A stretch of DNA of 64,000 nt from NCBI GenBank assembly GCA_016183235.1, contig JACPFA010000042.1, positions 102,735 through 166,734 on the forward strand, given 5' to 3'. The position numbers and the translations under genes were made by a program. Under the pieces are notes generated by a model. That model was not told where the DNA came from. It worked only from the letters and a program-made list of their open reading frames with translations, and did no database searches. Below, piece by piece: positions 23,360 through 33,494 of the stretch (positions are counted from its first letter, which is position 1; every line of letters starts with the position of its first letter). The stretch is from Deltaproteobacteria bacterium (GTDB lineage: Bacteria > UBA10199 > DSSB01 > JACPFA01).

Positions 23360-24088
23360 CTAGTTGTTTTGCGGACGGTGCTCCGTCCAAACGTTCTGCG
23401 AGTTACGTACCCGTTTACGGTCCCAATACCACATCACCTGTTGATAAGGCCTCCAAATGTAATGAAAGGGGGCCACAAGAAAATGCACCAAGCGCGTAAA
23501 GGGAAAGATAGTCACAATGAGAAAAGCCCCAACAATGTGGCCCTTGATCACCCAAGGCATGGCGCTCACCGCCTCGATACGCGGATCAAATGTCAAAATC
23601 GACCACAAATAAGGGGTCAGGTCTGCTGCAAACCAAGAAGACCCCCAACGATACCCCAATGCAATCCAGCATCCTAAAACAATTTGTAACCAAAGCAAGA
23701 TCTCAAGGCAAAGATCCATTCGACTGGTCACGACCCGCACCCGCACATTCGAAATGCGCCGCAAGAAGAGGATGATCAACCCAATCAAAACACTCAAACC
23801 AAAGGTAAAGGCCGTTACTTCTAAAATAATCAAACGTACCGGGTTGCTGTTCCATGCCAAGGTGGCTTTTGGAAAAAGAAAGGCAATCAGGTGCCCTAAA
23901 AAGACCACCAAGATCCCCAAGTGAAACAACATGGAACCGAAATAGAGCGCTTTCCCCTCCAAAAACTGCGAAGACAAAGAGGAATACTTGAACCCCGTTG
24001 CCCTGTATCGCTGAATAGTGCCAATCAAAAAAGTCACGATGGCAATATAAGGTAACGCAATAAACAAAAAGTTATTTAAAAAATTCAT
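23360..24088 (-). CDS. narI: Nitrate reductase cytochrome b subunit
   Basis: NarI is the diheme b membrane subunit that oxidises quinol and hands electrons to NarH. It has five hydrophobic segments. From ATG 24088 the heme-ligand histidines in FHLGILVVFLGH fall at positions 56 and 66, as in E. coli NarI, which supports this start over a GTG four codons upstream. The second pair lies in GHIVGAF and RLVHFL, followed by the family C-terminal segment with RPYQQV. Length is 242 residues against about 225 usual. It follows narJ by 20 nt. Confidence 0.95.
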   Translation of the reverse strand: MNFLNNFLFIALPYIAIVTFLIGTIQRYRATGFKYSSLSSQFLEGKALYFGSMLFHLGILVVFLGHLIAFLFPKATLAWNSNPVRLIILEVTAFTFGLSVLIGLIILFLRRISNVRVRVVTSRMDLCLEILLWLQIVLGCWIALGYRWGSSWFAADLTPYLWSILTFDPRIEAVSAMPWVIKGHIVGAFLIVTIFPFTRLVHFLVAPFHYIWRPYQQVMWYWDRKRVRNSQNVWTEHRPQNN

Positions 24089-24108
24089 AACAATTTCCAC
24101 CTACGTTA

Positions 24109-24819
24109 TTAAGAGTCACAACCACTATTGTTAGGGTTTGCGGTCTGCTCGATATTCATTTCTTTTTCAACCCATCCCAAAAAATCAGCCGATTGAGGTT
24201 GAAGCGACCACTCGGATAATTGGGCCATTCTATCAGCCACGTGAAAATCTTGGGTTAACACCTCAAGGGTGGCTTTAAGCGCCTTGCAATAAACGGTCGG
24301 AGCGCTGCCCGGCGCGGGATCCAGCAAGGCTTTGTAATGTTTTTGGTAACTCATTTTCTTTTTTTCTACACGCTCTTCGTCAAATTCACGAATCATCAGC
24401 ATAAGCGCCGGAACCAAAATTTCCCTCACTAACTCAAGTAACAGTTCCTCATCTTTTAATTTTGGCATCAACCGTAAGAGGTTGGGTAAATGATCGGCTA
24501 GTTCACCCCCACAGTTATTTTCTACTTGGGAGTGTTCACGCGTGAGATTCGACAACAACTCTGCACGCTTGTAGTCATCCCCAAATAATACATAACCAAC
24601 ATCGAGCGTCGTGATCGACTGAACATCAAAAGAGCGTGTATAGAGTTCTTGTAGATCAACCGTTTTTTTGGGAATCCCTTCTAAAAAATGTTGTACCTGA
24701 AGGGCTGCTTTCGCATATTTGTCACGTAATAAATCCAATAAATTTTGTACTTCAAGGGCGTAGCCGGGCCCTGGAAAATCAAACACCTTAGCCAAATAAA
24801 AATAATGCGACTGATTCAT
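24109..24819 (-). CDS. narJ: Nitrate reductase assembly chaperone
   Basis: NarJ is a cytoplasmic, system-specific chaperone that binds apo-NarG and helps cofactor insertion and membrane attachment. It is not part of the mature enzyme. The 236-residue all-helical protein has the TorD/NarJ-type motif LYTRSFDV, followed by DDYKRAELLSNL and DHLPNLLRLMPKL. The start ATG 24819 is five nucleotides after the narH stop, and narI follows, giving the usual GHJI order. Confidence 0.92.
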   Translation of the reverse strand: MNQSHYFYLAKVFDFPGPGYALEVQNLLDLLRDKYAKAALQVQHFLEGIPKKTVDLQELYTRSFDVQSITTLDVGYVLFGDDYKRAELLSNLTREHSQVENNCGGELADHLPNLLRLMPKLKDEELLLELVREILVPALMLMIREFDEERVEKKKMSYQKHYKALLDPAPGSAPTVYCKALKATLEVLTQDFHVADRMAQLSEWSLQPQSADFLGWVEKEMNIEQTANPNNSGCDS

Positions 24820-24824
24820 AAAAT

Positions 24825-26378
24825 TTATAACCCTCTCTGGAAAGTCCCTTCTTTAAAACCAAAGCCAGTACTGCCTTTTGTGTCCCCGGTAAATTCTAAC
24901 ATCTCGATTGCCTGCTCGCGATGGGCTGCCGGGATCACAAAGCGATCATCAAACTTGGCCAGCGAGGTGAGATAGTAAATCTCGTCTGCTAGCTCGGGTG
25001 AATAGCCCACAGCCTCGAGAGCCTTCATGGCCTTGTCTTGCGAAATATCTCCCACAGTTTTGTGGCGGCGATAAATTCGGATAGCCATGAGTTTTTTTAA
25101 TCGATCGGCAATTTTGTTTTCATCGCCCGCACTAAAGAGACTGGCAAGATACTTCAATGGAAAACGAGCCTCGTTGATGGTCCCCCAAAGCTCGGTGGTA
25201 CTTGTGTCGTAGAGCCAACGATCATCCCAAACCTTGGCAATGGGGTCTAACTCGCTTACTTGTTTGCTTTGACCCATTTCCTTGACACTGGCCATGACCG
25301 GCAAAAGGGGTGGCACATAAAATAGCATGGGAAGGGTTCTAAACTCGGCATGCAAGGGAAGGGCCAACCCCCACTTCTTGACAAATTTATAGGTTGGCGA
25401 ATTCTGTGCTGCATGAAGGGTAGAATCGGCTATGCCATTGGCCTTGGCCGACGCAATGACATCGGGGTCAAAGGGGTCTGCCAAAATATCAAGGTGTCGA
25501 TGGATGAGTTGTTCTTCAGAAGCCGATGCCACTTCATGAATACGGTCTGCATCATACAAGATAACTCCCAAATATCGAATGCGGCCTACGCAAGATTGCA
25601 TACAAGCTGGGGCAAGACCGGCCTCAATCCGTGGATAACAAAGAATGCATTTTTCTGATTTACCGGTATGCCAATTGTAATAAGATTTTTTATAAGGGCA
25701 GGCCGTGACACACATTCTCCAAGCACGACAAACATTTTGGTTGATGAGCACCACACCATCTTCACCACGCTTATAAATGGCACCCGACGGGCAAGAGGCA
25801 ACACAAGCCGGGTTCAGGCAGTGGTTGCAAATGCGTGGCAAATAGAAAAACGCCATCCGTTCTAGCTGAAACATGGCCTCTTGTTCAGCAGGGGCCAATT
25901 TTTTGAGATTAGGATCATTACGGGCAAAGTCAGGGGTTCCACTCAAATCGTCATCCCAATTGGGCCCCATTTTGATATCGATCGGTTTTCCGGTGATTAA
26001 CGAAACGGGCCGAGCTGTTGGCTGGTCATCGCTGGCGGGCGACTCAATCAAATCAAGATACTTGTAAGTGAAAGGTTCGTAATAATCGTCGATCACAGGT
26101 AGGTTGGGATTATGAAAGATGTTCAACAATCCTTTCTGCTTGCCAGCACCCTTAAGCGTAAGGGTTGTTCCAATTTTTTCCCAACCACCCTTATAGATAT
26201 TTTGATCTTCCCATTTGGTAGGATAACCTGTGCCCGGCTTTGTTTCAACATTGTTCCACCACATGTACTCAGCACCCTTCCGGTCGGTCCAAATATTTTT
26301 ACACGCAATGGAGCAGGTATGACAGCCAATGCATTTGTCTAAGTGAAACACCATCGAGACTTGAGAACGAATATCCAT
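24825..26378 (-). CDS. narH: Nitrate reductase iron-sulfur (beta) subunit
   Basis: NarH carries four iron-sulfur clusters that relay electrons from NarI to NarG. The first motif C16-x2-C19-x2-C22-x3-C26 is at the same positions as in E. coli NarH. The others are CNHCLNPACVASCP, CRAWRMCVTACPYKK (Trp replacing one Cys, as expected for the 3Fe-4S cluster) and CILCYPRIEAGLAPACMQSC. The 517 residues are normal. It lies 42 nt downstream of narG. No export signal is present, so it works on the cytoplasmic face. Confidence 0.97.
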   Translation of the reverse strand: MDIRSQVSMVFHLDKCIGCHTCSIACKNIWTDRKGAEYMWWNNVETKPGTGYPTKWEDQNIYKGGWEKIGTTLTLKGAGKQKGLLNIFHNPNLPVIDDYYEPFTYKYLDLIESPASDDQPTARPVSLITGKPIDIKMGPNWDDDLSGTPDFARNDPNLKKLAPAEQEAMFQLERMAFFYLPRICNHCLNPACVASCPSGAIYKRGEDGVVLINQNVCRAWRMCVTACPYKKSYYNWHTGKSEKCILCYPRIEAGLAPACMQSCVGRIRYLGVILYDADRIHEVASASEEQLIHRHLDILADPFDPDVIASAKANGIADSTLHAAQNSPTYKFVKKWGLALPLHAEFRTLPMLFYVPPLLPVMASVKEMGQSKQVSELDPIAKVWDDRWLYDTSTTELWGTINEARFPLKYLASLFSAGDENKIADRLKKLMAIRIYRRHKTVGDISQDKAMKALEAVGYSPELADEIYYLTSLAKFDDRFVIPAAHREQAIEMLEFTGDTKGSTGFGFKEGTFQRGL

Positions 26379-26420
26379 ATCTTTTCCTATAATAAATTCC
26401 CTTCCGGTGAAGGGAAATTT

Positions 26421-29400
26421 TCAAAATATAACTTTATCCATCTTTTTAACCGTCACATGGGTATCCCGTTGCGGGGCAATGGGTCCCCAATAGTTAAAGT
26501 GATACGAGAACTGCCCGTATCCGCCGCACAGGTAGTTCGGCTTTAGGTGGATCCGTGTGAAGCTATTATGCCCCCCCGCTCTCTTGTTCCCTCTCACTTG
26601 TGATTTAGGAATACCCACCGTACGCTCGGGCACATGATAAACAATGCACACGCCTTTTGGAATACGAGCGCTCACACAGGCACGAGTGCAATAAACACCA
26701 TGGTCGTTATAAACCTCAACCCAATCGTTGTCTTGAATCCCCAATTCTTTTGCATCTTGCTCACTCATCCAACAGGGTTCACAACCTCGCGAGAGCGTTA
26801 ACATGCGAAGATTTTCCATGTAAGTTGAGTGGATATGCCACTTGCCATGCGGAGTAAGGCAGTTCAACACCTTGGCCTTGCCATCTTTTAAGGTCTCTTT
26901 CAAATCACCATACACTTCTGGCCTGGGTGAAGGTTTATAGGTTGGTAAGTGCTCACCATAGGCAATATACATCTCGTGATCGAGGTAAAAATGCTGCCTG
27001 CCGGTGAGCGTTCTCCAGGGCACGAGGCGATCTACATTATAGGTATAAGCGGCATAGGCCCTGCCATTGTTCATGAGCCCCGACCATAGCGGAGAAGTAT
27101 TGTAACGCCGCGGTTGGGCCTGCAAGTCAGCATAACGGATGCGAACATCCTTACTTCCTTCACCTAAATCAGCCAGTTTAAGCCCGGTTTTTTTCTCCAT
27201 ATTTTCATAGGCACGTACTGTCAGCGTACCATTGGTCAGTGTCGACAAGTGAAGAACCGCATTAGCGGCCCACTCATCTTCTTTGAGGGAGGGATAAATT
27301 TTCCCATCGATCTTTTCTACAGGGAAATGATTCGAAGCAATCATCTGGTCGTATTCATCCGCACAGAAATAATGGTTACCGTGTGCACCCAAACCCTTGG
27401 TTTTGATATTTTCTCCGAGGGTAATATATCTTTCATAGAGTTTGGTATAATCGCGGCGAACCACGGCAAGCTTGTGCATGGTCTTTCCAGGAATTGCCTC
27501 ACACTCGCCATGATACCAATCCTTCACACTGGGCTGCGTCATCTCATCGGCCGTATCGTGGGATAATGGCAATGCAACAATGTCTACCTGAGGTTCGGGA
27601 AAATATTTTTTAGCCGCCTCACTCGTCACCCTTGCTAATTCTTTAAAAATGTTCCAATCGGTCTTGGCTTCCCAAACCGGCGGAATAGCCGCTGACAGTG
27701 GATGAATGAACGAATGTAAGTCGGTACTGTTGAGGTCTGCCTTTTCATACCAAGAAGCTGCAGGCAGAACGATATCGGAATAGAGCGCTGAGGAGTCCAT
27801 GCGAAAGTTTAAGTCCACTACCAGATCCATCTTTCCGGTGGGTGCGATCTCATGCCATTTCACCTCTTGAGGGTGTTCTGCCGAATCTTTCCCAATGGCG
27901 TTTGAATGCGTGCCAAGATAATGTTGCAGGGCATACTCGTGACCCTTCATACTCCCCATGATGGCATTGCCACGCCAAATATACCAAACCCTTGGGTGGT
28001 TTTCTTCGGCCTCAGGGTCTGCCACGGAATATTCCAATTCTTTTGATTTTAATTTTTTCAATACATAATCGGTAATACCCGCGTCGTCTTTGGCACCTTG
28101 GGCCATGGCTTCTTGACCAAGTTCTAAAGTGCTTTGCTTAAACTGCGGATAAAAGGGCATCCACCCATTACGAACAGACTGCAAAATAGTGTCGGCCGTG
28201 TGTTTGCGGGTCATGTCATTGTCGGGGACCGTATTATAATGTGAATACTGACCATCGTAACGGTACTGACAGGTGTTGATGTAATGCCACAGCGGGGCTT
28301 GTTGAAGCCGACTCGCTGCATACCAATCTTTGGCAAAAGCAATGGAACCCCAAGAATCAACCGGGGCTAGTTTTTCCTGCCCCACATAGTGATTCAAACC
28401 ACCTCCATTTTTACCTACGCAGCCTGAAAGCATCAACGCCATAGCACCCGCACGGTACATCAGATTGGCGTGATACCAGTGATTAATACCCGCACCAATG
28501 ATGATCATGCACTTACCCTCGGTCATCGCCGCAGTATTGGCCCACTCTCTGGCAAATTGAAGCACGGTCTTAGAATCAACCCCTGTCAAAATCTCTTGCC
28601 AAGCGGGTGTATAAGCAGCATCTGCATCGGCATAGTCTTTAGGATATTCTCCCGAAAGCCCACGCCCCACGCCATACTGAGCCATGATCAGATCATAAAC
28701 CGTTGCGACAGCAACTTTGCCATGCAAAGTCTCAACATACTTGACGGGAACGCCTCGCAAAACTTTCTTGTTTAGGCCGAATTCTGTAAATTCGGTACTC
28801 AGCACGCCATCATTATTTTTAAGCAAGGTAAGCACGGGATCATAAGGGTTGTCATCCGTGGAACCCTCAAGCTTCATGTTCCACTGACCAGCCTTACCCC
28901 AACGATGCCCCATCGCACCCTTGGGCACTACCAAGCTCCCCGATGCTTCATCTATATTGAGAAACTTCCACTCACCGTTTTCAATATCTTGAAAGGAGCT
29001 GATTTCATTGGCTCGCAAGAGACGGCCTGGAGTGTAATGACCGCCCTCCTTATTGAGCACGACCAGATAAGGGCTGTCGGTGTATTGCTTGACGTACTTT
29101 ATAAAATAGGGTGTTTGTTTTTCGTGATGAAATTCTTTGAGGATGACATGAGAGACCGCCATCCAAAACGCACCGTCACTCCCCGCGTGGAGAGGCACCC
29201 ACTGATCGGCATATTTACAAACTTGGCTAAAATCAGGCGAGAACACAACCGCCTTGGTGCCATTGTGCCGTGACTCTGCAAAAAAGTGGCAATCGGGTGT
29301 ACGGGTCATATTCAAACACGCACCCATGTCGGCAATCATTTTGGCATTGTACCAGTCAGCACTCTCACAAACATCGGTCTGTTCGCCCCAAATTTCTGGA

Positions 29401-30032
29401 AAAGCTGTAGGAAGGTCACAATACCAATCATAAAAACTTAAATTCACTCCTCCAAACAGTTGGAGAAATCGACCACCCGCTGCATAACTGAGCATCGACA
29501 TTGCAGGGATGGGTGAAAAACCAATAACTCGGTCGGGGCCATATTTCTTTGCGGTGTAAATATTGGCAACGGCCATGATTTCCAAAACCTCATCCCAACT
29601 AGCCCTTCTAAACCCACCTTTACCGCGAGCCTTCTGATAGGTCTGGCGTTTTTGTGGATCTTTTTGCAAAGACTCCCAGGCCTTGAGCGGATCACCCCAT
29701 GTTTCCTTTTCGGCACGATAGGCATCGATCAGGGCACCTCGAATCAAGGGATACTTGATGCGAAGCGGGCTATATAAATACCAAGAGTACGAAATACCTC
29801 TTTGACAACCCCGCGGTTCATAAGGTGGCAGTGAATCTTCCAGGAGCGGGTAATCGAGTTGTTGCGTCTCCCAAACGACAATGCCGTCTTTCACATGGAT
29901 TTGCCAAGAACAACCGCCCGTACAGTTAACTCCATGCGTACTTCGAACGATACGGTCGTGTTGAAAGCGATTGCGATAAAACTCTTCCCATTTTCGCGTC
30001 TGAGGGGAAATAATATCTTTAATCCAGCTCAT
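26421..30032 (-). CDS. narG: Respiratory nitrate reductase alpha subunit
   Basis: NarG reduces nitrate to nitrite at a bis-MGD molybdenum centre. The 1203-residue chain matches membrane-bound NarG throughout. H33, C37, C41 and C76 ([19 protein letters not shown]) form the FS0 cluster site with the His ligand. FYDWYCDLP carries the Asp that ligates molybdenum, and [14 protein letters not shown] follows. [22 protein letters not shown] and [14 protein letters not shown] are also family motifs. There is no twin-arginine signal, so the enzyme faces the cytoplasm. The N-terminus is about 16 residues shorter than in E. coli. Confidence 0.98.
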   Translation of the reverse strand: MSWIKDIISPQTRKWEEFYRNRFQHDRIVRSTHGVNCTGGCSWQIHVKDGIVVWETQQLDYPLLEDSLPPYEPRGCQRGISYSWYLYSPLRIKYPLIRGALIDAYRAEKETWGDPLKAWESLQKDPQKRQTYQKARGKGGFRRASWDEVLEIMAVANIYTAKKYGPDRVIGFSPIPAMSMLSYAAGGRFLQLFGGVNLSFYDWYCDLPTAFPEIWGEQTDVCESADWYNAKMIADMGACLNMTRTPDCHFFAESRHNGTKAVVFSPDFSQVCKYADQWVPLHAGSDGAFWMAVSHVILKEFHHEKQTPYFIKYVKQYTDSPYLVVLNKEGGHYTPGRLLRANEISSFQDIENGEWKFLNIDEASGSLVVPKGAMGHRWGKAGQWNMKLEGSTDDNPYDPVLTLLKNNDGVLSTEFTEFGLNKKVLRGVPVKYVETLHGKVAVATVYDLIMAQYGVGRGLSGEYPKDYADADAAYTPAWQEILTGVDSKTVLQFAREWANTAAMTEGKCMIIIGAGINHWYHANLMYRAGAMALMLSGCVGKNGGGLNHYVGQEKLAPVDSWGSIAFAKDWYAASRLQQAPLWHYINTCQYRYDGQYSHYNTVPDNDMTRKHTADTILQSVRNGWMPFYPQFKQSTLELGQEAMAQGAKDDAGITDYVLKKLKSKELEYSVADPEAEENHPRVWYIWRGNAIMGSMKGHEYALQHYLGTHSNAIGKDSAEHPQEVKWHEIAPTGKMDLVVDLNFRMDSSALYSDIVLPAASWYEKADLNSTDLHSFIHPLSAAIPPVWEAKTDWNIFKELARVTSEAAKKYFPEPQVDIVALPLSHDTADEMTQPSVKDWYHGECEAIPGKTMHKLAVVRRDYTKLYERYITLGENIKTKGLGAHGNHYFCADEYDQMIASNHFPVEKIDGKIYPSLKEDEWAANAVLHLSTLTNGTLTVRAYENMEKKTGLKLADLGEGSKDVRIRYADLQAQPRRYNTSPLWSGLMNNGRAYAAYTYNVDRLVPWRTLTGRQHFYLDHEMYIAYGEHLPTYKPSPRPEVYGDLKETLKDGKAKVLNCLTPHGKWHIHSTYMENLRMLTLSRGCEPCWMSEQDAKELGIQDNDWVEVYNDHGVYCTRACVSARIPKGVCIVYHVPERTVGIPKSQVRGNKRAGGHNSFTRIHLKPNYLCGGYGQFSYHFNYWGPIAPQRDTHVTVKKMDKVIF

Positions 30033-30046
30033 GGATGCTCCTTCAT

Positions 30047-30892
30047 CTACTCGGATTGAATCTGTCGGTCATAAATTGCTTGGTTGACGGAATGTTTCTT
30101 GCGACGCCACCCCATCAACGCACAGAGCACAGAAAGTAGCACCACACCGCTGATCCCAGCGTTAAAGAGCCCCCACCCATAATCTTTGGGTTGTTGAAAG
30201 GCATGTTCACGATCCGCATCTTGCAAAAAACCTGTTAATGCCCGAATCTCCTCCGGTGTGAAAGATTTACCTTGATAAGCCGCTTGCATAACAGGAAAAG
30301 GAGGGCTCCCTAAGATCGCCTGCACCCCTGGTTTACCTATTCTAGAAAATACTAGGGTTAGATCCTTGGCAAGGACCCCACCCCCAATGACAGCATCGTT
30401 TCTCACATGATGGCATGAAATACAAGAAGGCCCACCCTGCGTAAAACGAACCCTTCCTTGAAAAAGATTGCGCCCCAACAAGATTTCATCTGGGGTCGGT
30501 TCCGACGGAGTCTCCACCACAACCTGCCCTCCTCCACTATGAGGTGCTGAACTTCCTCCCGCTTCCTTGATGTATGCAATAATTCCCTTAATTTCATCGT
30601 CGGAAAAGAGATGGTCGGGCATGATAATCTTGTTGTTTTGTTCAAACAAGGCCACGGCTTCGGGATCACCGGATTGAATGACGGCTTGCGAAGACTTGAT
30701 GAATTTAAGCATCCAGTCTTCTTTATGTCGATCATGCACACCCGCTAAGTCGGGCCCCACGCGGCGCCCACCACCAATGGTATGGCAGGCGGCGCACTTT
30801 TGTTCAAATAGAACCTTGCCCTGGCCTACGAAGGCAAGCGCTGTCGAAGGAAGACTCAAAATAAAAACTAAAAAAAACGCCATGATCCCCAT
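30047..30892 (-). CDS. Membrane-anchored diheme cytochrome c, NarC-like
   Basis: The protein has a signal peptide (residues 1-20, ending STALAF), two class-I heme c domains (C33AACH37 with Met91 in KIIMPDHLF as likely ligand, and C157ISCH161), a linker with Ser/Gly/Pro, and a C-terminal membrane segment (about 245-263) with a basic tail. It is the first gene of the nar operon, 14 nt before narG. In Thermus a diheme cytochrome NarC occupies the same position and takes part in electron transfer and enzyme assembly. By analogy this protein may feed or drain electrons on the periplasmic side. Confidence 0.88.
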   Translation of the reverse strand: MGIMAFFLVFILSLPSTALAFVGQGKVLFEQKCAACHTIGGGRRVGPDLAGVHDRHKEDWMLKFIKSSQAVIQSGDPEAVALFEQNNKIIMPDHLFSDDEIKGIIAYIKEAGGSSAPHSGGGQVVVETPSEPTPDEILLGRNLFQGRVRFTQGGPSCISCHHVRNDAVIGGGVLAKDLTLVFSRIGKPGVQAILGSPPFPVMQAAYQGKSFTPEEIRALTGFLQDADREHAFQQPKDYGWGLFNAGISGVVLLSVLCALMGWRRKKHSVNQAIYDRQIQSE

Positions 30893-30953
30893 TTTTCGCC
30901 TCGTTTACATTGGGTAAGGGATTGTTTAAGACAAAAATCCAGTTTCTGATGTG

Positions 30954-30959
30954 ATTATA
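30954..30959 (-). promoter_or_regulatory. Candidate -10 element of the nar operon
   Basis: Read on the minus strand the sequence is TATAAT, a consensus -10 box, 62 bp upstream of the cytochrome c start codon. No good -35 box lies 17 bp further up, as expected for an activator-dependent promoter. Confidence 0.5.
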
Positions 30960-30985
30960 AATAAACTACCCCTCCCTGAAAGAAA

Positions 30986-30999
30986 ATGATGCCCATCAA
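30986..30999 (-). promoter_or_regulatory. FNR/DNR-type box upstream of the nar operon
   Basis: On the minus strand it reads TTGAT-GGGC-ATCAT, nine of ten matches to the FNR consensus TTGATnnnnATCAA. Its centre is about 45 bp upstream of the transcription start implied by the TATAAT at 30954-30959, about 4 bp further than the classical activating position. This suggests control by an oxygen- or NO-sensing CRP/FNR-family protein. Confidence 0.6.
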
Positions 31000-31007
31000 T
31001 CGTATGC

Positions 31008-31021
31008 ATGATGCTCATCAT
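31008..31021 (-). promoter_or_regulatory. Second, weaker FNR-like box
   Basis: ATGAT-GAGC-ATCAT on the minus strand matches eight of ten consensus positions and lies exactly 22 bp (two helical turns) from the first box. A further dyad, TTGATAGGATCAA, follows at 31023-31035, but with a three-base spacer instead of four. Confidence 0.4.
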
Positions 31022-31035
31022 ATTGATAGGATCAA

Positions 31036-32664
31036 CTAAAGCCGGTGGGGCAGGCGCAAGCGGGAGGTCTTATTATAAAGATAATGATAAAGTAAAAAAG
31101 GTTCACCTTCTTCTTTAAACGGGCTGCGGTAAAGCCTTATGACTTCTCTTTTTCGAATAAGTTCTTTGAGCATCGCATAATAAATTCTCTCCCCCAATAA
31201 ATAACCCAAGGCATGCGACACACCAAAAAATAATTTATAATTAGAAAAAAAATGTTCAGGCATGGCTGGGTCTTTCCCTTTTTTCATCATGGCCTGATGG
31301 GATAAAACAAACCTCGCTATTTCCACCTCTAAATGGCGCACTCGTGGAAAATCTTGAGAGGTTTTAAAATATTCAATGAGGGATTCATAATCCCGTTCTC
31401 TTAAACATTTTCGTTTATGGTTGATTAATTTAGAACCAAAAAACCCTACCGCTTCATGCAATACATTGGCGTAAAAGGCATCAAACCCACTGCGGGGAAA
31501 TTCTTCACCCGATAATAAATGTTTAAGGCAATGGCTGGCTTCTTCAGCAGCATGGTTGATGGAAAGATTCCCTAGATAAACCCACTTACGTTTAGGGATA
31601 TAATAAGATTCTGAAGATTCAATCTGTTGTTTAATGGCTTTGATTTCTCGAACTGTAAAGTCAGAGGCATTTTCTAATCGATCAAGAAAACTCAAATCAT
31701 CCCACGTAAATATTTCAACTTCGTCTTTAGTGTCGGGCACCTTAATTTCTAAAAAAGCCGCGATTCGTTCCATTAAATCAACAAAATTGGCCTTGGGATC
31801 GGAATAATCAAACTCAATTTCATTTTCGAGCCAATTCAAATAAGACTGTTGCCACACAACGGGCGGCGTGTTCATTAAACAGTAACTCCATTCCCCCAGC
31901 TGAACAATTTCAACCTTGTCCTCCAACCCGGCTTGGGCTAACTGCCAATAAATTTTCTCTGAGTTTTGATAAACATGAAGTATTTTTTCTGAACGCAGCT
32001 TCGTTGCATTTAAAGTGGCCCGTAATTGGTGGGGTAAATTTTTTGGAGCGATGTGCAAATCTCCCACTAAACAAACCACAAGGGAATTAGGATTTTTTTC
32101 ATGAATATCTTTTAAAGTTTCGGCCATGGCTTGATCTCTTTTGATCAGCCCTGAACCATAAGGAGCGGTCTCCAAACCATAAATCTTAACCCCATGATAA
32201 ATGGCAAAATCAAAAAGTGGTTTAAAATTCCCCCACAGATCAAAATGAAAATGTTTTTTTAATTCAATTTTCTTTAAAAATTTTTCTATTGGAAGTTTGC
32301 CGTTTAAATATTGATCAACATAAATTTGTTTTTTACGCTGAATAAATTCTAAAGCGATGCAAAAATTTTTAGTTTCGCCAACTAAGGCTCGCAAAAGGCG
32401 CAAGAATGACCGCTGAGATTGCGGGTTGGTGTGATAATCCCCCACAAAAACAAACTGCGCCTTAACCATCTTGCGCTTTAATTCATCTAAACTTACCACT
32501 CGTTGATAGGTTCTAACGCAATTTAAGTAATTTTTTTCGTATTGAGAAAAATCTTTTTCTTGAACCAGAACGGAGTCTTCAATGATTTGTTTATTATGGT
32601 AAAAGACTCTTTTTTGAATGGCTAATAATTCTTCCCGCGGGCTTAAATTCTGTTTATTGGACAT
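31036..32664 (-). CDS. ChaN-like (DUF399) heme-binding-type protein with a long C-terminal part
   Basis: Residues about 45-225 match the ChaN/Cofac_haem_bdg family: FVFVGDYHTNPQSQ, ALEFIQRKKQ, YGLETAPYGSG and VCLVGDLHIAPKNLPHQL. ChaN of Campylobacter is a surface lipoprotein that binds cofacial hemes. This protein lacks a signal peptide and lipobox, and the family domain is followed by about 300 further, mostly helical residues that I do not recognise. A cytoplasmic role is therefore more likely. Total length of 542 is well above the usual 280-300. It ends next to the FNR-like dyads of the nar promoter and is co-directional with the downstream nar operon. Confidence 0.7.
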   Translation of the reverse strand: MSNKQNLSPREELLAIQKRVFYHNKQIIEDSVLVQEKDFSQYEKNYLNCVRTYQRVVSLDELKRKMVKAQFVFVGDYHTNPQSQRSFLRLLRALVGETKNFCIALEFIQRKKQIYVDQYLNGKLPIEKFLKKIELKKHFHFDLWGNFKPLFDFAIYHGVKIYGLETAPYGSGLIKRDQAMAETLKDIHEKNPNSLVVCLVGDLHIAPKNLPHQLRATLNATKLRSEKILHVYQNSEKIYWQLAQAGLEDKVEIVQLGEWSYCLMNTPPVVWQQSYLNWLENEIEFDYSDPKANFVDLMERIAAFLEIKVPDTKDEVEIFTWDDLSFLDRLENASDFTVREIKAIKQQIESSESYYIPKRKWVYLGNLSINHAAEEASHCLKHLLSGEEFPRSGFDAFYANVLHEAVGFFGSKLINHKRKCLRERDYESLIEYFKTSQDFPRVRHLEVEIARFVLSHQAMMKKGKDPAMPEHFFSNYKLFFGVSHALGYLLGERIYYAMLKELIRKREVIRLYRSPFKEEGEPFLLYHYLYNKTSRLRLPHRL

Positions 32665-32679
32665 GCTTTATAGGCAAGA

Positions 32680-33420
32680 CTAGTAATCAAGTTGTGCACT
32701 GTAAGCGCGCCGAAATGCAAACGAATCGCGACGCAAGACAAGCACATTAAGCAGAGCTTCTAAAACAATCTTGAAACCCATTTTTGATTCCCCTTGGCGC
32801 CGACTTTTAAAGCAAATGGGCATTTCAACCACTCGATAATTTCTCAAAAAAGTTTTATAAATTAATTCAATTTGAAACCCATAGCCTGACATCTTGAAAT
32901 TGTCTAAATCAATATCGGCTAATACACTGGCATCAAAACATTTAAAACCACTGGTTACATCCCGAACCTTCAACCCTAAAATAGCACGGGTATAAACCCC
33001 GCCTCCCCAACTAATCAATCTGCGAAGCCCTTTAAGCCCAGGAGTTTGGCCACCCTCCACATAACGAGAACCGATCACCAAATCATAATCTTCGGCCAAA
33101 GCTAACATTTTGGGTAAACGTTCAATAGGATGAGAAAAATCGGCATCCATTTGAATGACTTTTGTTGCCCCCAAGCGCAAGGCCTGCCGAAAACCCATCA
33201 CATAAGCCGAGCCCAAACCTTGCTTCCCAGCCCGGTGCAAAACAAACAGCCGTTCAGGGTAATGTTGTCGTAAATTTTCTGCCAACACACCCGTGCCATC
33301 GGGGCTAGCGTCGTCAACAATCAACATCTTAGCCTCTGGCAAGACCGAAAAGACCTTTCTTACCAACAAAGGCAAGTTGTCTTTTTCGTTATAAGTCGGA
33401 ATCACTAAAAATACTGACAT
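32680..33420 (-). CDS. Family 2 glycosyltransferase, polyprenyl-phosphate mannose synthase type
   Basis: A 246-residue GT-A glycosyltransferase resembling dolichyl/polyprenyl-phosphate mannose synthases, which load a sugar onto a lipid carrier. Motifs are VIPTYNEKDNLPLLV, LIVDDASPDGTG, QMDADFSHP (metal-binding Asp residues), GSRYVEGGQTPG and a late FKSRRQGESKM. There is no C-terminal membrane domain, so it is the short, soluble form. A divergent GT-C-type membrane glycosyltransferase (33495-35021) could use the lipid-linked sugar, which makes a functional pair plausible. Confidence 0.88.
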   Translation of the reverse strand: MSVFLVIPTYNEKDNLPLLVRKVFSVLPEAKMLIVDDASPDGTGVLAENLRQHYPERLFVLHRAGKQGLGSAYVMGFRQALRLGATKVIQMDADFSHPIERLPKMLALAEDYDLVIGSRYVEGGQTPGLKGLRRLISWGGGVYTRAILGLKVRDVTSGFKCFDASVLADIDLDNFKMSGYGFQIELIYKTFLRNYRVVEMPICFKSRRQGESKMGFKIVLEALLNVLVLRRDSFAFRRAYSAQLDY

Positions 33421-33494
33421 AGTTCCCTTTTTTATTTACTTCCTCTCCTACATCTTTTACATTCGACTTTCAAGGAAGAATTCTCAAACCCTCC

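Noticed and set aside
31023..31035. TTGATAGGATCAA as a third FNR box
   Set aside because: The half-sites are perfect, but the spacer is three bases instead of four, which would misplace the subunits. It is mentioned only as context.
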